DNA of 64,000 bases from Primorskyibacter flagellatus. GTDB lineage: Bacteria > Pseudomonadota > Alphaproteobacteria > Rhodobacterales > Rhodobacteraceae. Shown here piece by piece: positions 44,001 to 51,450 of the stretch; within the stretch, counting starts at the first letter, position 1, and every line of letters begins with the position of its first letter. Both the position numbers and the translations under genes were made by a program. A model generated the notes under the pieces. It did not search any database, was not told where the DNA came from, and saw nothing but the letters and a program-made list of their open reading frames with translations. The stretch covers positions 1,538,338 to 1,602,337 of the forward strand of contig NZ_BMFJ01000001.1 of the NCBI RefSeq assembly GCF_014638275.1, written 5' to 3'.

Positions 44001-44485
44001 GCCCATTCGGACTGGTGCAGCACGGTGGACGACTCGCCTGTGTGGTCGTCGCCCATGGCCATGAGCACGCCGCCGTTCGGCGAAGTTCCGGCCATGTTGG
44101 CGTGTTTCATCGCGTCGCCGGAGCGGTCGACGCCAGGCCCCTTGCCGTACCAGAGGCCGAAGACGCCGTCGAACCTGCCCTCGCCCCGCAGTTCCGCCTG
44201 CTGGGAGCCCCAGATCGCGGTGGCGGCGAGGTCTTCGTTCAGACCTTCCTGAAAGGTGACGTCGGCGGCGGCCAGGAACTTGGCCGCGCGGTTCATCTGC
44301 ATGTCCACCGCGCCGAGCGGTGAGCCGCGGTATCCGGTGACATATCCGGCGGTGTTCAGCCCGGCGGCCGTGTCGCGGGCTTTCTGCATCAGCATCAGGC
44401 GGACGAGGGCCTGTGTGCCGTTAAGTAGGATCGGTGACTTGGCGAGGTCGAAGCGGTCGTTGAGCGAGATCTCTGGCTTGGTCAT
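41069..44485 (-). CDS. Fused indolepyruvate-type 2-oxoacid:ferredoxin oxidoreductase
   Basis: The 1138-residue protein joins the alpha (TPP) and gamma/beta parts of archaeal-type indolepyruvate oxidoreductases. Residues about 30-250 form the pyrimidine-binding domain; PYFCSGCPHNTST (431-443) and NLGDGTYNHSG (497-506) with NDAVAMTGGQ (527-536) form the TPP site. A cysteine cluster CEGCGDCGVQSNC (635-647) plus Cys668, Cys674 and Cys679 probably hold one or two iron-sulfur clusters. GVGGTGVVTIGALL (721-734) begins the gamma-like domain, and a C-terminal extension of about 200 residues follows. It likely oxidises aryl or branched 2-oxoacids to acyl-CoA. It is divergent from a LysR gene. Confidence 0.93.
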   Translation of the reverse strand: MTKPEISLNDRFDLAKSPILLNGTQALVRLMLMQKARDTAAGLNTAGYVTGYRGSPLGAVDMQMNRAAKFLAAADVTFQEGLNEDLAATAIWGSQQAELRGEGRFDGVFGLWYGKGPGVDRSGDAMKHANMAGTSPNGGVLMAMGDDHTGESSTVLHQSEWALVDAYMPVVSPAGVQEILDLGVYGYALSRFAGVWVGLKTMKDTVEATSVVDGRPDRMQIVTPQDFPMPPGGLNIRLVDTPTEQETRMIDHKRFAAEAFARANRIDKRVWGKPGAKIGFVAAGKNWLDLQHALALLGIDEAEAERLGITTYKVAQTFPLDMLTFHEWAEGLDLIVVVEEKRKLIEIQIKEALFDDNRYRVWGWYKGGAGGLHREELFPTRGALDPIWIAQKLGAILIEEGRDTDRIKSGLAALEEAKRNDNAPEIAARLPYFCSGCPHNTSTKVPEGSRAYAGIGCHYMVQWMDRSTQGFTHMGGEGANWIGEAPFSQTGHIFQNLGDGTYNHSGVQAIRAALAGGVNITYKILFNDAVAMTGGQKNEGGLTPDRIAAELRAMGVKRIEVVFDEKEEPRREDFPKDVGWHERAEMDAVQKSLTSVEGVSAILYIQTCAAEKRRRRKRGQFPDPDQRVFINTDVCEGCGDCGVQSNCVSIVPVETELGRKRAIDQSSCNKDFSCLKGFCPSFVTLEGATVKKATGQGIDLPDLPAPQLPAINGTHNVVITGVGGTGVVTIGALLAQAAQIDGKGAGMMEMAGLAQKGGAVHIHVRLANRPEDISAIRVATGEAHALIGGDLVVSAGSKTLGLTKPGQTGAVINSHQIITGDFTRDTEFQIPFDRLEMQLEARLKDRVALFDASELARAVMGDSIFSNMMVLGAAWQNGLLPLSLASLEEAIRLNGAAVDKNLRAFAIGRWAALHPEDAARRATAKVVSKPLSLQEKIDFRADRLIDYQGKRLAKRFRKLVDRAEGDDLKLAVARGYHKLLAYKDEYETARLLLSTEKKAREQFDGDFRMSYHLAAPVVAKKGADGRPGKRKFGAWLKTPLSVLARLRVLRGTPFDPFGRTEERRMERALIRQYETDMAEVLAKVTPDTRDIAVALAELPLKIRGFGPVKAANEAKAAKEREALLASFRAGGGMRQAAE

Positions 44486-44519
44486 GTGATTGTCTCCCTT
44501 CCCGCATGATAGCGCAGAA

Positions 44520-44542
44520 ATGGGTCAATGAATATGACCAAT
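44520..44542. promoter_or_regulatory. 23-base near-perfect palindrome in the oxidoreductase/LysR divergent spacer
   Basis: Arms ATGGGTCA and TGACCAAT surround the centre ATGAATA, so GGTCA/TGACC pair exactly and the outer bases nearly so. It lies 35 bases before the oxidoreductase start (44485) and about 100 before the LysR start (44643), the expected place for a LysR regulatory site shared by both genes. Confidence 0.5.
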
Positions 44543-44642
44543 CGGAAAAGATTAACTGAAACCACTTAACCTGAGAGTGCATAGCAGCTATGTGCGGAAT
44601 GATTGCGTAAGTGGTGCCTTCGGACGGCGGAAAGTTATTGAG

Positions 44643-45566
44643 ATGGACTGGGACAAGCTAAGAATATTCCATGCGGTTGCCGATGCGGGCAGCCTGACCC
44701 ATGCGGGAGACTCGCTTCACCTGTCGCAGTCGGCGGTGTCCCGCCAGATCCGCGGGCTTGAGGAATCGCTCAACACCACGCTGTTCCACCGCCATGCACG
44801 CGGGCTGATTCTGACCGAACAGGGGGAACTGCTGTTCGACGCCACGCGGGCCATGGTCAAGCGGCTGGATACGGCGACGGCGCGGATCCGGGACAGCGAG
44901 GAAGAGGTGTTCGGTGAGCTGCGGGTCACGACGACGACCGGCTTCGGATCGCTCTGGCTGGCCCCGCGCCTGACGAAGTTCTACGAGAAGTTTCCCGATC
45001 TGAGGATCGACCTGATCCTTGAAGAACGCGTGCTGGACCTGCCGATGCGGGAGGCCGACGTGGCGATCCGGCTGAAGGAGCCGTCGCAGGCCGACCTGAT
45101 CCGCAAGCGGCTGATGTCGGTGCGGATGCGGATGTACGGCAGCCCGGACTACCTGGACCGCACCGGGCGGCTGGAGACGATCAAGGATATCAGCAAGCAC
45201 CGGCTGATCTGTCAGAATCCGTCGGCGCCGCAGGTCTCTGCCGGCGCGAGCCTCGTACAGGAGGTGCTGAGCCACGAGGTCGCGTCCCTGCTGACGGTGA
45301 ACAGCTATTTCGGGGTGTTGCAGGCGGTCATCAACGGGCTGGGGATCGGCGTGCTGCCGGATTACCTGGTGGAGGATTTCCCGACGCTGGAGCGGGTCCT
45401 GCCGGAAATCGAGAGCCAGGAAGTGCCGGTCTTTCTCGCCTTTCCGGAGGAGCTGCGGCATTCCAAGCGGATCGCGGCCTTCCGCGACTTCGTGCAGGAG
45501 GAGATCATCACGCATCGCCGCCGCCTGCGCGAACAGCGCCCGGACGAAGCCGGGGACCAGCACTGA
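44643..45566 (+). CDS. LysR-family transcriptional regulator
   Basis: The 307-residue regulator has a classic HTH (residues 1-60: WDKLRIFHAVADAGSLTHAGDSLHLSQSAVSRQIRGLEE, then LFHRHARGLILTEQGE) and an effector domain with GELRVTTTTGFGSLWLAP. The ATG at 44643 begins at the standard distance from the HTH. An earlier ATG at 44577 adds 22 residues unlike the family. It is transcribed away from the oxidoreductase gene and presumably controls it. A TTGCATGCAA element occurs 30 bases after its stop. Confidence 0.94.
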   Translation: MDWDKLRIFHAVADAGSLTHAGDSLHLSQSAVSRQIRGLEESLNTTLFHRHARGLILTEQGELLFDATRAMVKRLDTATARIRDSEEEVFGELRVTTTTGFGSLWLAPRLTKFYEKFPDLRIDLILEERVLDLPMREADVAIRLKEPSQADLIRKRLMSVRMRMYGSPDYLDRTGRLETIKDISKHRLICQNPSAPQVSAGASLVQEVLSHEVASLLTVNSYFGVLQAVINGLGIGVLPDYLVEDFPTLERVLPEIESQEVPVFLAFPEELRHSKRIAAFRDFVQEEIITHRRRLREQRPDEAGDQH

Positions 45567-45678
45567 GCGGCGTTCCCGGCCGGTCGTTCCGAGGGTTGCA
45601 TGCAACGCATATCCGCAATGCCGCACCTGCGTCACTTTGGAACTTGTCCGACTCGAATCCGCCCCTTATGTCCACCCT

Positions 45679-45758
45679 CGACGGTGATGCTGCTTAACGC
45701 TTCATCATCTTCATACCTCCCTGTTGGACTTGGCCGGACTTTATGTCCGGCCTTTTTT
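45679..45758 (+). ncRNA. Candidate small RNA of about 80 nt
   Basis: A possible promoter (TTGTCC-N17-TATGTC) would start a transcript near 45679 that ends at the strong terminator 45732-45758. The body has an unpaired pyrimidine-rich stretch, CTTCATACCTCCCTGTTGG, holding CCUCCC, which could pair with ribosome-binding sites. CCUCC-type loops are known in Rhodobacter small RNAs. An alternative is that this is just the 3' tail of the LysR transcript or an attenuated leader for the next gene. Confidence 0.35.
45732..45758 (+). terminator. Strong intrinsic terminator
   Basis: GGCCGGAC (45732-45739) and GTCCGGCC (45745-45752) pair perfectly around TTTAT and are followed by six T residues. It lies 165 bases after the LysR stop, farther than a simple gene end would need. 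Confidence 0.9.
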
Positions 45759-45929
45759 CTTTTCGCTTGCCAAGTCCGCGGAAACATGAGTCGCGCCATA
45801 GGGCGGTTGCGGTGCAGGGCAAGTGACACAAGCGTGACCCCGCAAACCCGATCCGGGACGGAACCGATCCCGCCCGCCGATGCTTGTCCACCCAATCGCC
45901 GCAACGAAGCGGCACGAAAGGAGAGCATC

Positions 45930-46484
45930 ATGCTTACGAAGACAAAAACGCTCCTCAGCGCATCCGTTATCGCCCTTATGGCCGTTCCGGCCGTCGCACA
46001 GACGCAGCAGCCGGACACGAAGCTCGGCACCGTCGAAGCGCAGACCAATGACGCGTCGGACAACTTTGCCGAAAGCGGCACCATCAACGTGGACGAGCCG
46101 CGCGGTTCCGGCCTGTCGGCTTCGGGTGAGACCGGCAACAAGACCGTCGACGTGGACAGCACGAACCGCCAGATGGGCATCATGAAGGTTTCCGACTACG
46201 AATCCTACATGCGTGACGACATGAAACTGTCGGACAGCCCGCTGATCGGCACCGCGATCTACGCCTCCGACGATTCGCGTGTCGGCATCATCAACGAGGT
46301 CTACAAGACCCCGGAAGGTGACCAGCTGGCCTTTGCAACCGTCGAAGAACAGCTTGGCACCGTGGAAGACACCTTCGCCGTGCGCGTCGCGGAAGGCCAA
46401 ACCTCGGTGAAGCTGCAGATGAGCGAACTGGAATTCCAGAACGCGCTGCAGTCCGTCAAAGGTGGCGAAGCGCCGATGAAGTAA
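45930..46484 (+). CDS. Exported PRC-barrel domain protein
   Basis: The 184-residue protein has a signal peptide (LLSASVIALMAVPAVAQ, cleavage near residue 23), an acidic, Asp/Asn/Thr-rich linker, and a PRC-barrel fold from about residue 100: SPLIGTAIYASDDSRVGIINEVYKT, then LAFATVEEQLG and VKLQMSELEFQNAL. PRC barrels are small adaptor folds, and the periplasmic versions are often stress related. A canonical AAAGGAG site lies before the ATG at 45930, and an intrinsic terminator follows, so it is a single-gene unit. Confidence 0.9.
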   Translation: MLTKTKTLLSASVIALMAVPAVAQTQQPDTKLGTVEAQTNDASDNFAESGTINVDEPRGSGLSASGETGNKTVDVDSTNRQMGIMKVSDYESYMRDDMKLSDSPLIGTAIYASDDSRVGIINEVYKTPEGDQLAFATVEEQLGTVEDTFAVRVAEGQTSVKLQMSELEFQNALQSVKGGEAPMK

Positions 46485-46506
46485 TCCCCTGCGGATTGAC
46501 TGAGAA

Positions 46507-46534
46507 GGGCCGGAGCGAAAGCTCCGGTCCTTTT
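46507..46534 (+). terminator. Intrinsic terminator of the PRC-barrel gene
   Basis: GGGCCGGAGC (46507-46516), loop GAAA, and GCTCCGGTCC (46521-46530) pair with one G-U; TTTTCG follows. It lies 22 bases after the stop codon. Confidence 0.9.
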
Positions 46535-46637
46535 CGTTTGGCGGTACACTTGCAGGGCCGCGGCGTTCTGCCCGCCTCCCCTTCCCCCCTGCCCGGCCAT
46601 GGCGTAAAGGGGGCGGGACGCCAGACGGGGGACAGAC

Positions 46638-48797
46638 ATGCAGGAACCGGCCATCACCGAAGAGCTGATCGCGAGCCACGGGATCAAGCCCGACGAATAT
46701 GCCGAAATCCTCAAGATCCTGAACCGGGAGCCCACATTCACCGAACTCGGCATCTTTTCGGCGATGTGGAACGAGCATTGTTCCTACAAATCCTCGAAGA
46801 AATGGCTGCGGACCCTGCCGACCAAGGGCCCGCAGGTGATCTGCGGGCCGGGCGAAAACGCGGGCGTCGTGGATATCGGCGACGGTCAGGCCGTTGTCTT
46901 CAAGATGGAGAGCCATAACCATCCGTCGTATATCGAGCCCTACCAGGGCGCGGCGACCGGCGTGGGCGGCATCCTGCGCGACGTCTTCACCATGGGCGCG
47001 CGGCCCGTCGCGGCGATGAACGCGCTGAGCTTTGGTGAGGTGAGCCATCCGAAGACCCGCCAGCTGGTGCATGGCGTGGTCGAGGGCGTGGGCGGCTACG
47101 GCAACTGTTTCGGCGTGCCGACGGTCGGCGGCGAGGTGCGGTTCGACCCGGCCTATAACGGCAACTGTCTGGTGAACGCCTTTGCGGCCGGTCTGGCCGA
47201 TGCGGACGGGATTTTCTACTCCGCCGCGTCGGGTGTGGGCATGCCGGTGGTCTATCTTGGAGCCAAGACCGGGCGCGACGGGGTTGGCGGGGCGACAATG
47301 GCCTCTGCCGAGTTCGACGAAACCATCGAGGAAAAGCGCCCGACCGTGCAGGTCGGCGATCCCTTCACTGAAAAGCGGCTGATGGAAGCCTGCATGGAGC
47401 TGATGGCGACGGGTGCCGTGATCTCCATCCAGGACATGGGGGCCGCGGGCCTGACCTGTTCGGCGGTGGAAATGGGCGACAAGGGGAGCCTTGGCATCCG
47501 GCTGGACCTCGACCGCGTGCCCTGCCGGGAAAAGGCGATGACGGCCTATGAAATGATGCTGTCGGAAAGCCAGGAGCGGATGCTCATGGTGCTGCGCCCC
47601 GAGAAGGAGGCCGAGGCCAAGGCGGTGTTCGACAAGTGGGACCTCGACTTCGCGATCGTGGGCGAGACCATCGCCGAGGATCGCTTCCTGATCCAGTACC
47701 AGGGGAAGACCTGGGCCGACCTGCCGCTGTCGAAACTGTCGTCCATGGCGCCGGAATACGACCGCCCCTGGGAGCCGACGCCGGAGGCCGCGCCGCTTGA
47801 GGACGTGGCGGCCGTCGATCCCGTGGACGGTCTGAAAGCGCTCATCGGATCGGTGAATTACTGTTCGCGCCAGTGGGTCTATGAGCAGTATGACAGCCAG
47901 GTGATGGCGGACACGATGCGGATCCCGGGCTACGGCGCGGGGATCATCCGGGTCCACGGGACGGGCAAGGCGCTGGCCTTCACCAGCGACGTGACGCCGC
48001 GCTACGTCAAGGCGAACCCGGTGGAGGGGGGCAAGCAGGCGGTGGCCGAGGCTTATCGTAACCTCGTCGCGTCGGGTGCGCGTCCGCTGGCGGCGACGGA
48101 CAACCTGAACTTCGGCAACCCGGAAAAGCCCGAGATCATGGGGCAGTTCGTCGGTGCCATTCAAGGGATCGGTGCGGCCTGTGAGGCGCTGGACATGCCG
48201 ATCGTGTCCGGAAACGTGTCGCTTTACAACGAAACCGACGGCAAGGGGATCCTGCCGACGCCGACGATCGGCGCGGTTGGCCTGATCGCCGATCTGGAAC
48301 AGGCGCTGACGGGCATCGCGCGCGACGGCCACGTCGCGCTGCTGGTCGGGGATACGGCCGGGCATCTGGGCCAGTCCGCCCTGCTGGCCGAGGTCTTTAA
48401 CCGGGTCGAGGGCGACGCGCCCCCGGTCGACCTCGTGGCAGAGCGGCGGAACGGGGACTTCATCCTCGACAACATCGCGCTGATCCGGGCCTGCACCGAT
48501 CTGGGCGACGGCGGGCTGGCACTGGCGGCGTTCGAGATGGCGGAGGCCTCCGGTGTCGGCGTGCATCTGGACGTCACCGATCAGGCTCAGCTGTTCGGCG
48601 AGGATCAGGGCCGCTACCTGATCGCCTGCAACTTCGACGCGGCAGAGGCGCTGATGGTCGCTGCGGGCAAGGCCGGGGTGCCGCTGCACACGGTCGGCAA
48701 GTTCGGCGGGGATACGGTTGCGTTCGGTGCGGCGTCGGCCCCGCTGGAGGAACTGTCTGCGCTTTATCGCGGGGCGTTCGGGGCGACATTCGGCTGA
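46638..48797 (+). CDS. purL: Phosphoribosylformylglycinamidine synthase subunit PurL
   Basis: The 719-residue protein is the small (PurLSQ-type) FGAM synthase of purine synthesis, which needs separate PurS and PurQ. The N-terminal [24 protein letters not shown] (residues about 35-58) with the catalytic His, KMESHNHPS, and the repeated ATP-binding halves ([32 protein letters not shown], later [12 protein letters not shown] and [13 protein letters not shown]) are in order. The ATG at 46638 follows GGGGGACAG. purS and purQ are not in the window. A possible hairpin (GGTCT ... AGACC, about 48806-48830) follows it. Confidence 0.97.
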   Translation: MQEPAITEELIASHGIKPDEYAEILKILNREPTFTELGIFSAMWNEHCSYKSSKKWLRTLPTKGPQVICGPGENAGVVDIGDGQAVVFKMESHNHPSYIEPYQGAATGVGGILRDVFTMGARPVAAMNALSFGEVSHPKTRQLVHGVVEGVGGYGNCFGVPTVGGEVRFDPAYNGNCLVNAFAAGLADADGIFYSAASGVGMPVVYLGAKTGRDGVGGATMASAEFDETIEEKRPTVQVGDPFTEKRLMEACMELMATGAVISIQDMGAAGLTCSAVEMGDKGSLGIRLDLDRVPCREKAMTAYEMMLSESQERMLMVLRPEKEAEAKAVFDKWDLDFAIVGETIAEDRFLIQYQGKTWADLPLSKLSSMAPEYDRPWEPTPEAAPLEDVAAVDPVDGLKALIGSVNYCSRQWVYEQYDSQVMADTMRIPGYGAGIIRVHGTGKALAFTSDVTPRYVKANPVEGGKQAVAEAYRNLVASGARPLAATDNLNFGNPEKPEIMGQFVGAIQGIGAACEALDMPIVSGNVSLYNETDGKGILPTPTIGAVGLIADLEQALTGIARDGHVALLVGDTAGHLGQSALLAEVFNRVEGDAPPVDLVAERRNGDFILDNIALIRACTDLGDGGLALAAFEMAEASGVGVHLDVTDQAQLFGEDQGRYLIACNFDAAEALMVAAGKAGVPLHTVGKFGGDTVAFGAASAPLEELSALYRGAFGATFG

Positions 48798-49061
48798 TCC
48801 GGCAGAGGTCTTCGCAGTGTCGCGGAGACCCTGTTGTCACAGGCTTCATGCATGTTTGCTGGCGCGGCGGTCGCGTGCGGCCTGTTCTTCCGCGTTGATC
48901 CCCGAACCCTCCGCATCGGTAGGTTTCCGCCTACGCCGCAGCGCGGCAGACATCTGCCGATCACGCGGGTGTCAGATCGTGTTACCGTTGCGTCAACGCT
49001 CCTGACAAAACGGAATTGGATCTCCGAAGACACGTACAAAGACGAGTTGAAAGGACAGACG

Positions 49062-49703
49062 ATGATTTCAAGGTCCCTCGCCGCCGCCCTCGGGCTGGCC
49101 GTCCTGTTGATTGCCGCGCTGCCAGCCCAGGCGACCCCGCTGCTGTTCAAGACGCTGGTGAGCAATGAGCCCGCCGCCAATCCGCTGATGATCTTCGGCT
49201 TCAACCCGCAGCCGGAACCGCCGCCCGCAGACGCCCCGATCGAAGAGGTCGCGTTCACCTATGCAAAGATCGACTGGACCTTCGACCGTGTCGATCCGGG
49301 CCAGACCTTCGTGCTTTATTTCGGCGGGCCGGGGCTGGTGCCGCCACGGCTGGACCCGGCGGTGGAATATGAAACCATGCGGTTCGAGATGCTGGCAGGG
49401 ATCGAACTGCTGTATTTCGACCTGACCTTCGACACCTCAAGCGGCGGGGTCGGGACCGGGTTCGACGCGGTTGCGTTCAACCCGCAGCCGGAGCCGCCGG
49501 CGGACTGGGATTTCTTTGCCTGGGAATTTGCCTTCACCTCCTATTCCAGCGTGGGCGTGTCGATGGCGGTTTCCGCCGCCTCCGGTGCGGAGGTCGGGTT
49601 CGGCCCGGCGCCCGCGGTGCCGCTGCCTGCCGGACTTCCCCTGCTGGCCGCCGGACTGGCCGGCGCGGGGGTCCTGCGTCGGCGCTATCGCATCCGGTTC
49701 TGA
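49062..49703 (+). CDS. Exported protein with VPLPA-type C-terminal sorting signal (2) and two FNPQPEPP motifs
   Basis: The 213-residue protein has a signal peptide (AAALGLAVLLIAALPAQA, cleavage near residue 23) and ends with VPLPAGLPLLAAGLAGAGVL and a basic tail, the VPLPA-CTERM pattern. The mature part contains FNPQPEPP twice, near residues 47 and 144, once before each predicted beta-rich half, suggesting an internal duplication. The ATG at 49062 has AAAGGACAG before it. The long frame upstream crosses a hairpin-rich leader and is rejected. The family is not recognised. It could be an anchored surface or matrix protein. Confidence 0.82.
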   Translation: MISRSLAAALGLAVLLIAALPAQATPLLFKTLVSNEPAANPLMIFGFNPQPEPPPADAPIEEVAFTYAKIDWTFDRVDPGQTFVLYFGGPGLVPPRLDPAVEYETMRFEMLAGIELLYFDLTFDTSSGGVGTGFDAVAFNPQPEPPADWDFFAWEFAFTSYSSVGVSMAVSAASGAEVGFGPAPAVPLPAGLPLLAAGLAGAGVLRRRYRIRF

Positions 49704-49798
49704 CGCCGCGGCGCGGAGGTGCTGTCCCTGCGAGCATCTTGCAACGGGGCGGGCCGGGGTCTACATCTTGGGGAACGCAACCGGACGAGGGTTTCCCC

Positions 49799-50032
49799 AT
49801 GGCCATCCAGGCCCGAGACATCGAGGACCTGATCCGCGAAAGCTTTCCCAATGCCCGGATCGAGGTCCAGGGCGACGACGGGCAGCATTTCGCAGCGACG
49901 GTCGTGGACGAAAGCTTCCGCGGCCAGAACCGCGTGCAGCAGCAGCGGGCGGTCTATTCCGCGCTGAAGGGAAAGATGGACGGCCCCGCCGGAGAACTGC
50001 ACGCGCTGGCCCTGACAACGAGAGCCCCATGA
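49799..50032 (+). CDS. BolA-family protein
   Basis: The 77-residue protein has the BolA fold pattern: DIEDLIRESFPNARIEVQGDDGQHFAATVVDESFRGQNRVQQQRAVYSAL, with the conserved F-x-G-x-x-x-v-x-q-h/q-R-x-v-Y core and the His in QHF as likely cluster ligand. BolA proteins pair with monothiol glutaredoxins to carry or sense iron-sulfur clusters. Here grxD follows after a 39-codon frame. An in-frame ATG upstream exists, but the ATG at 49799 gives the family length. Confidence 0.92.
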   Translation: MAIQARDIEDLIRESFPNARIEVQGDDGQHFAATVVDESFRGQNRVQQQRAVYSALKGKMDGPAGELHALALTTRAP

Positions 50033-50148
50033 CCCTGACATCCGCCATCCTGGCCGCACTGGCCGCCCTCAGCCTTCTTGCCGCACAGCGCCCGGCGCCG
50101 CGCCCGCTGCGCGCCAAGGCCCTGGCCCCGAAAGGAAAATCCAGATGA
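50029..50148 (+). CDS. 39-residue small hydrophobic/basic protein between bolA-like and grxD
   Basis: An ATG inside the BolA stop (ATGA at 50029-50032) opens a 39-codon frame whose own stop overlaps the grxD ATG (ATGA at 50145-50148). The peptide has a hydrophobic N-terminal half (TLTSAILAALAALSLLAA) and a Pro/Arg/Lys-rich tail ending PKGKSR, like a single-span membrane peptide with a cytoplasmic basic end. An AAAGGA sequence within its 3' end serves as the grxD ribosome site. Exact overlaps at both ends favour a real gene, though it could simply keep ribosomes moving to grxD. Confidence 0.55.
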   Translation: MTLTSAILAALAALSLLAAQRPAPRPLRAKALAPKGKSR

Positions 50149-50507
50149 GTGACGTGAAGACCTCGATCGACGAAACCGTGAAAAGCAACGACGTCGTGCT
50201 GTTCATGAAAGGCACCAAGTCGATGCCGCAATGCGGGTTCTCCTCGCGCGTGGCCGGTGTGCTGAACTACATGGGCGTGGAGTTTGCCGATGTGAACGTG
50301 CTGGCGGATGACGAGATCCGGCAGGGTATCAAGGAATACTCCGACTGGCCGACGATCCCGCAGCTTTACGTGAAGGGCGAATTCGTCGGCGGCTGCGACA
50401 TCGTGACGGAGATGACGCTGTCGGGTGAACTCGACACTCTGTTCGAAGCGAACGGTGTCACCTTCGACAAGGACGCGGCGGAGAAGATCCGGGCAGCAAA
50501 CGCCTGA
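50145..50507 (+). CDS. grxD: Monothiol glutaredoxin, Grx4 family
   Basis: The 120-residue protein has the CGFS active site at residues 30-33 (MKGTKSMPQCGFSSRV), plus WPTIPQLYVKGEFVGGCDIVTEM near residues 66-88, the glutathione and cis-Pro region. Such proteins bind a [2Fe-2S] cluster with glutathione and hand it on, often with BolA. It overlaps the 39-codon frame by four bases. A clear terminator follows. Confidence 0.97.
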   Translation: MSDVKTSIDETVKSNDVVLFMKGTKSMPQCGFSSRVAGVLNYMGVEFADVNVLADDEIRQGIKEYSDWPTIPQLYVKGEFVGGCDIVTEMTLSGELDTLFEANGVTFDKDAAEKIRAANA

Positions 50508-50532
50508 CCCCTCGATCTTGCGCGGAACGGAA

Positions 50533-50555
50533 GGCCGGGGCGACCCGGCCTTTTT
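50533..50555 (+). terminator. Intrinsic terminator of grxD
   Basis: GGCCGGG (50533-50539) and CCCGGCC (50544-50550) with loop GCGA, followed by five T residues, 25 bases after the stop. Confidence 0.9.
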
Positions 50556-50648
50556 CGTGCTCGGCAGTGCTGTTCGGATCGGGAGGGGCCGCTGCCTCTG
50601 CCGCGAAGGCGCGCGCGGTCCCCGGTGTGTATCGGCAATATCGGATGG

Positions 50649-51200
50649 TCAGGCGGAGAGGTGGTCGATCAGGATCATCGTGCCAAGGGCGACGAGTGCC
50701 AGTCCGCCCGCGGTTTCCGCCATGCGGCCGATGCGATGGCCAAGCACGCGGCCAAGATAAAGGCCTGTAGTACTCATCATCGCGGTGGTCAGTCCGATCG
50801 CGGCGGCGACGGTCAGGATGTTAACAGGCAGCAAGGCGAGCGAAACGCCGACGGCCATCGCATCTATGGATGTGCCGACGGCGGTCAGCAGCGTCGCCCA
50901 CAGTGTCAGCCCGGGCGCTGCGGCATCACGGGGCGGCGACTGCAGGATCATTCGCAGGCCGACTCCCGCAAGCAGGCCGAAAGCGATCCAGTGGTCGATG
51001 GCGGTGATGAAGCGCGCGGCGGCCATTCCGGCGGTCCAGCCGATAAGAGGGGTCAGCGCCTCTACCGCGCCGAAGACGGCGCCGGTGCGCAGGGCGAGGG
51101 CGGGGCTGATCCGCGAGGCCATGGCACCGCGCCCGAGGGCGGCGATGAAAGCGTCGACGGACATGGAGACGGCCAGCAGGCCGATGGCGATCGGGGACAT
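50649..51200 (-). CDS. mntP: Manganese efflux pump MntP
   Basis: The 183-residue membrane protein has six hydrophobic segments and the MntP repeats: [19 protein letters not shown] (residues about 7-25) and, in the second half, [21 protein letters not shown], each with the conserved Ser-x-Asp-A motif. The ATG at 51200 gives the family length; the frame extends upstream into the riboswitch and that part is not protein. It exports Mn(II). Control by a yybP-ykoY riboswitch is supported by the leader. Confidence 0.95.
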   Translation of the reverse strand: MSPIAIGLLAVSMSVDAFIAALGRGAMASRISPALALRTGAVFGAVEALTPLIGWTAGMAAARFITAIDHWIAFGLLAGVGLRMILQSPPRDAAAPGLTLWATLLTAVGTSIDAMAVGVSLALLPVNILTVAAAIGLTTAMMSTTGLYLGRVLGHRIGRMAETAGGLALVALGTMILIDHLSA

Positions 51201-51239
51201 GGTGGGGATCCTTCGCGGGCAGGCCGGACACGTCGCGGA

Positions 51240-51362
51240 TCCCGCCCGCAGGATCGCCGTGCCACGGTCTTGCAAGGCCCGAAGGTCCGGTCACGCCACG
51301 CGGAGGCCCCGCGGGTCTGTTGACGTGCCGCCGCCGCTTTGGCGGATGCTACTCCCCGATGC
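51240..51362 (-). promoter_or_regulatory. yybP-ykoY manganese riboswitch
   Basis: Read on the minus strand, the mntP leader contains the conserved GGGGAGTAGC (51357 to 51348), GTCAACA (51324 to 51318) and GCAAGACCGTGGC (51273 to 51261) in the order and spacing of yybP-ykoY RNAs, with paired GC-rich helices between. This RNA binds Mn(II) and switches on export genes. The region lies between a good promoter and the mntP start. The 3' boundary, with the expression platform, is approximate. Confidence 0.9.
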
Positions 51363-51366
51363 GGGA

Positions 51367-51395
51367 GAGATAAGGCGGAGCGCCGTTTATGTCAA
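51367..51395 (-). promoter_or_regulatory. Promoter of the mntP riboswitch leader
   Basis: On the minus strand a perfect TTGACA (51395-51390) is followed after 17 bases by TATCTC (51372-51367). Transcription would begin close to 51360, at the first bases of the riboswitch. Confidence 0.65.
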
Positions 51396-51450
51396 TAAAA
51401 TCAGAAAGATGGAAATGCGAGGCATATGCAACAGGATGGATCGGAGCGCC

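Larger units (their letters stand above)
45567..45929. other. Intergenic region between LysR and PRC-barrel genes (363 bases)
   Basis: The first half contains TTGCATGCAA (45596-45605, the same palindrome as at 13541), a possible -35/-10 pair (TTGTCC 45644-45649, TATGTC 45667-45672, spacing 17), a nine-codon ATG frame at 45668 and a very strong terminator at 45732-45758. The second half (45759-45929) carries the PRC-barrel gene leader with an AAAGGAG ribosome site. No longer protein frame is convincing. Confidence 0.6.

Noticed and set aside
41744..44323. 859-codon plus-strand frame inside the oxidoreductase gene
   Set aside because: Antisense shadow; the oxidoreductase has cofactor and cluster motifs throughout.
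45640..45680. Possible tRNA 3' part (ACTCGAATCC resembles a T-loop)
   Set aside because: No matching acceptor, D or anticodon stem upstream and no CCA-type end.
45741..48689. 982-codon minus-strand frame opposite purL and the PRC-barrel gene
   Set aside because: Crosses a terminator and lies antisense to purL; His/Arg/Gly-rich with no family resemblance.
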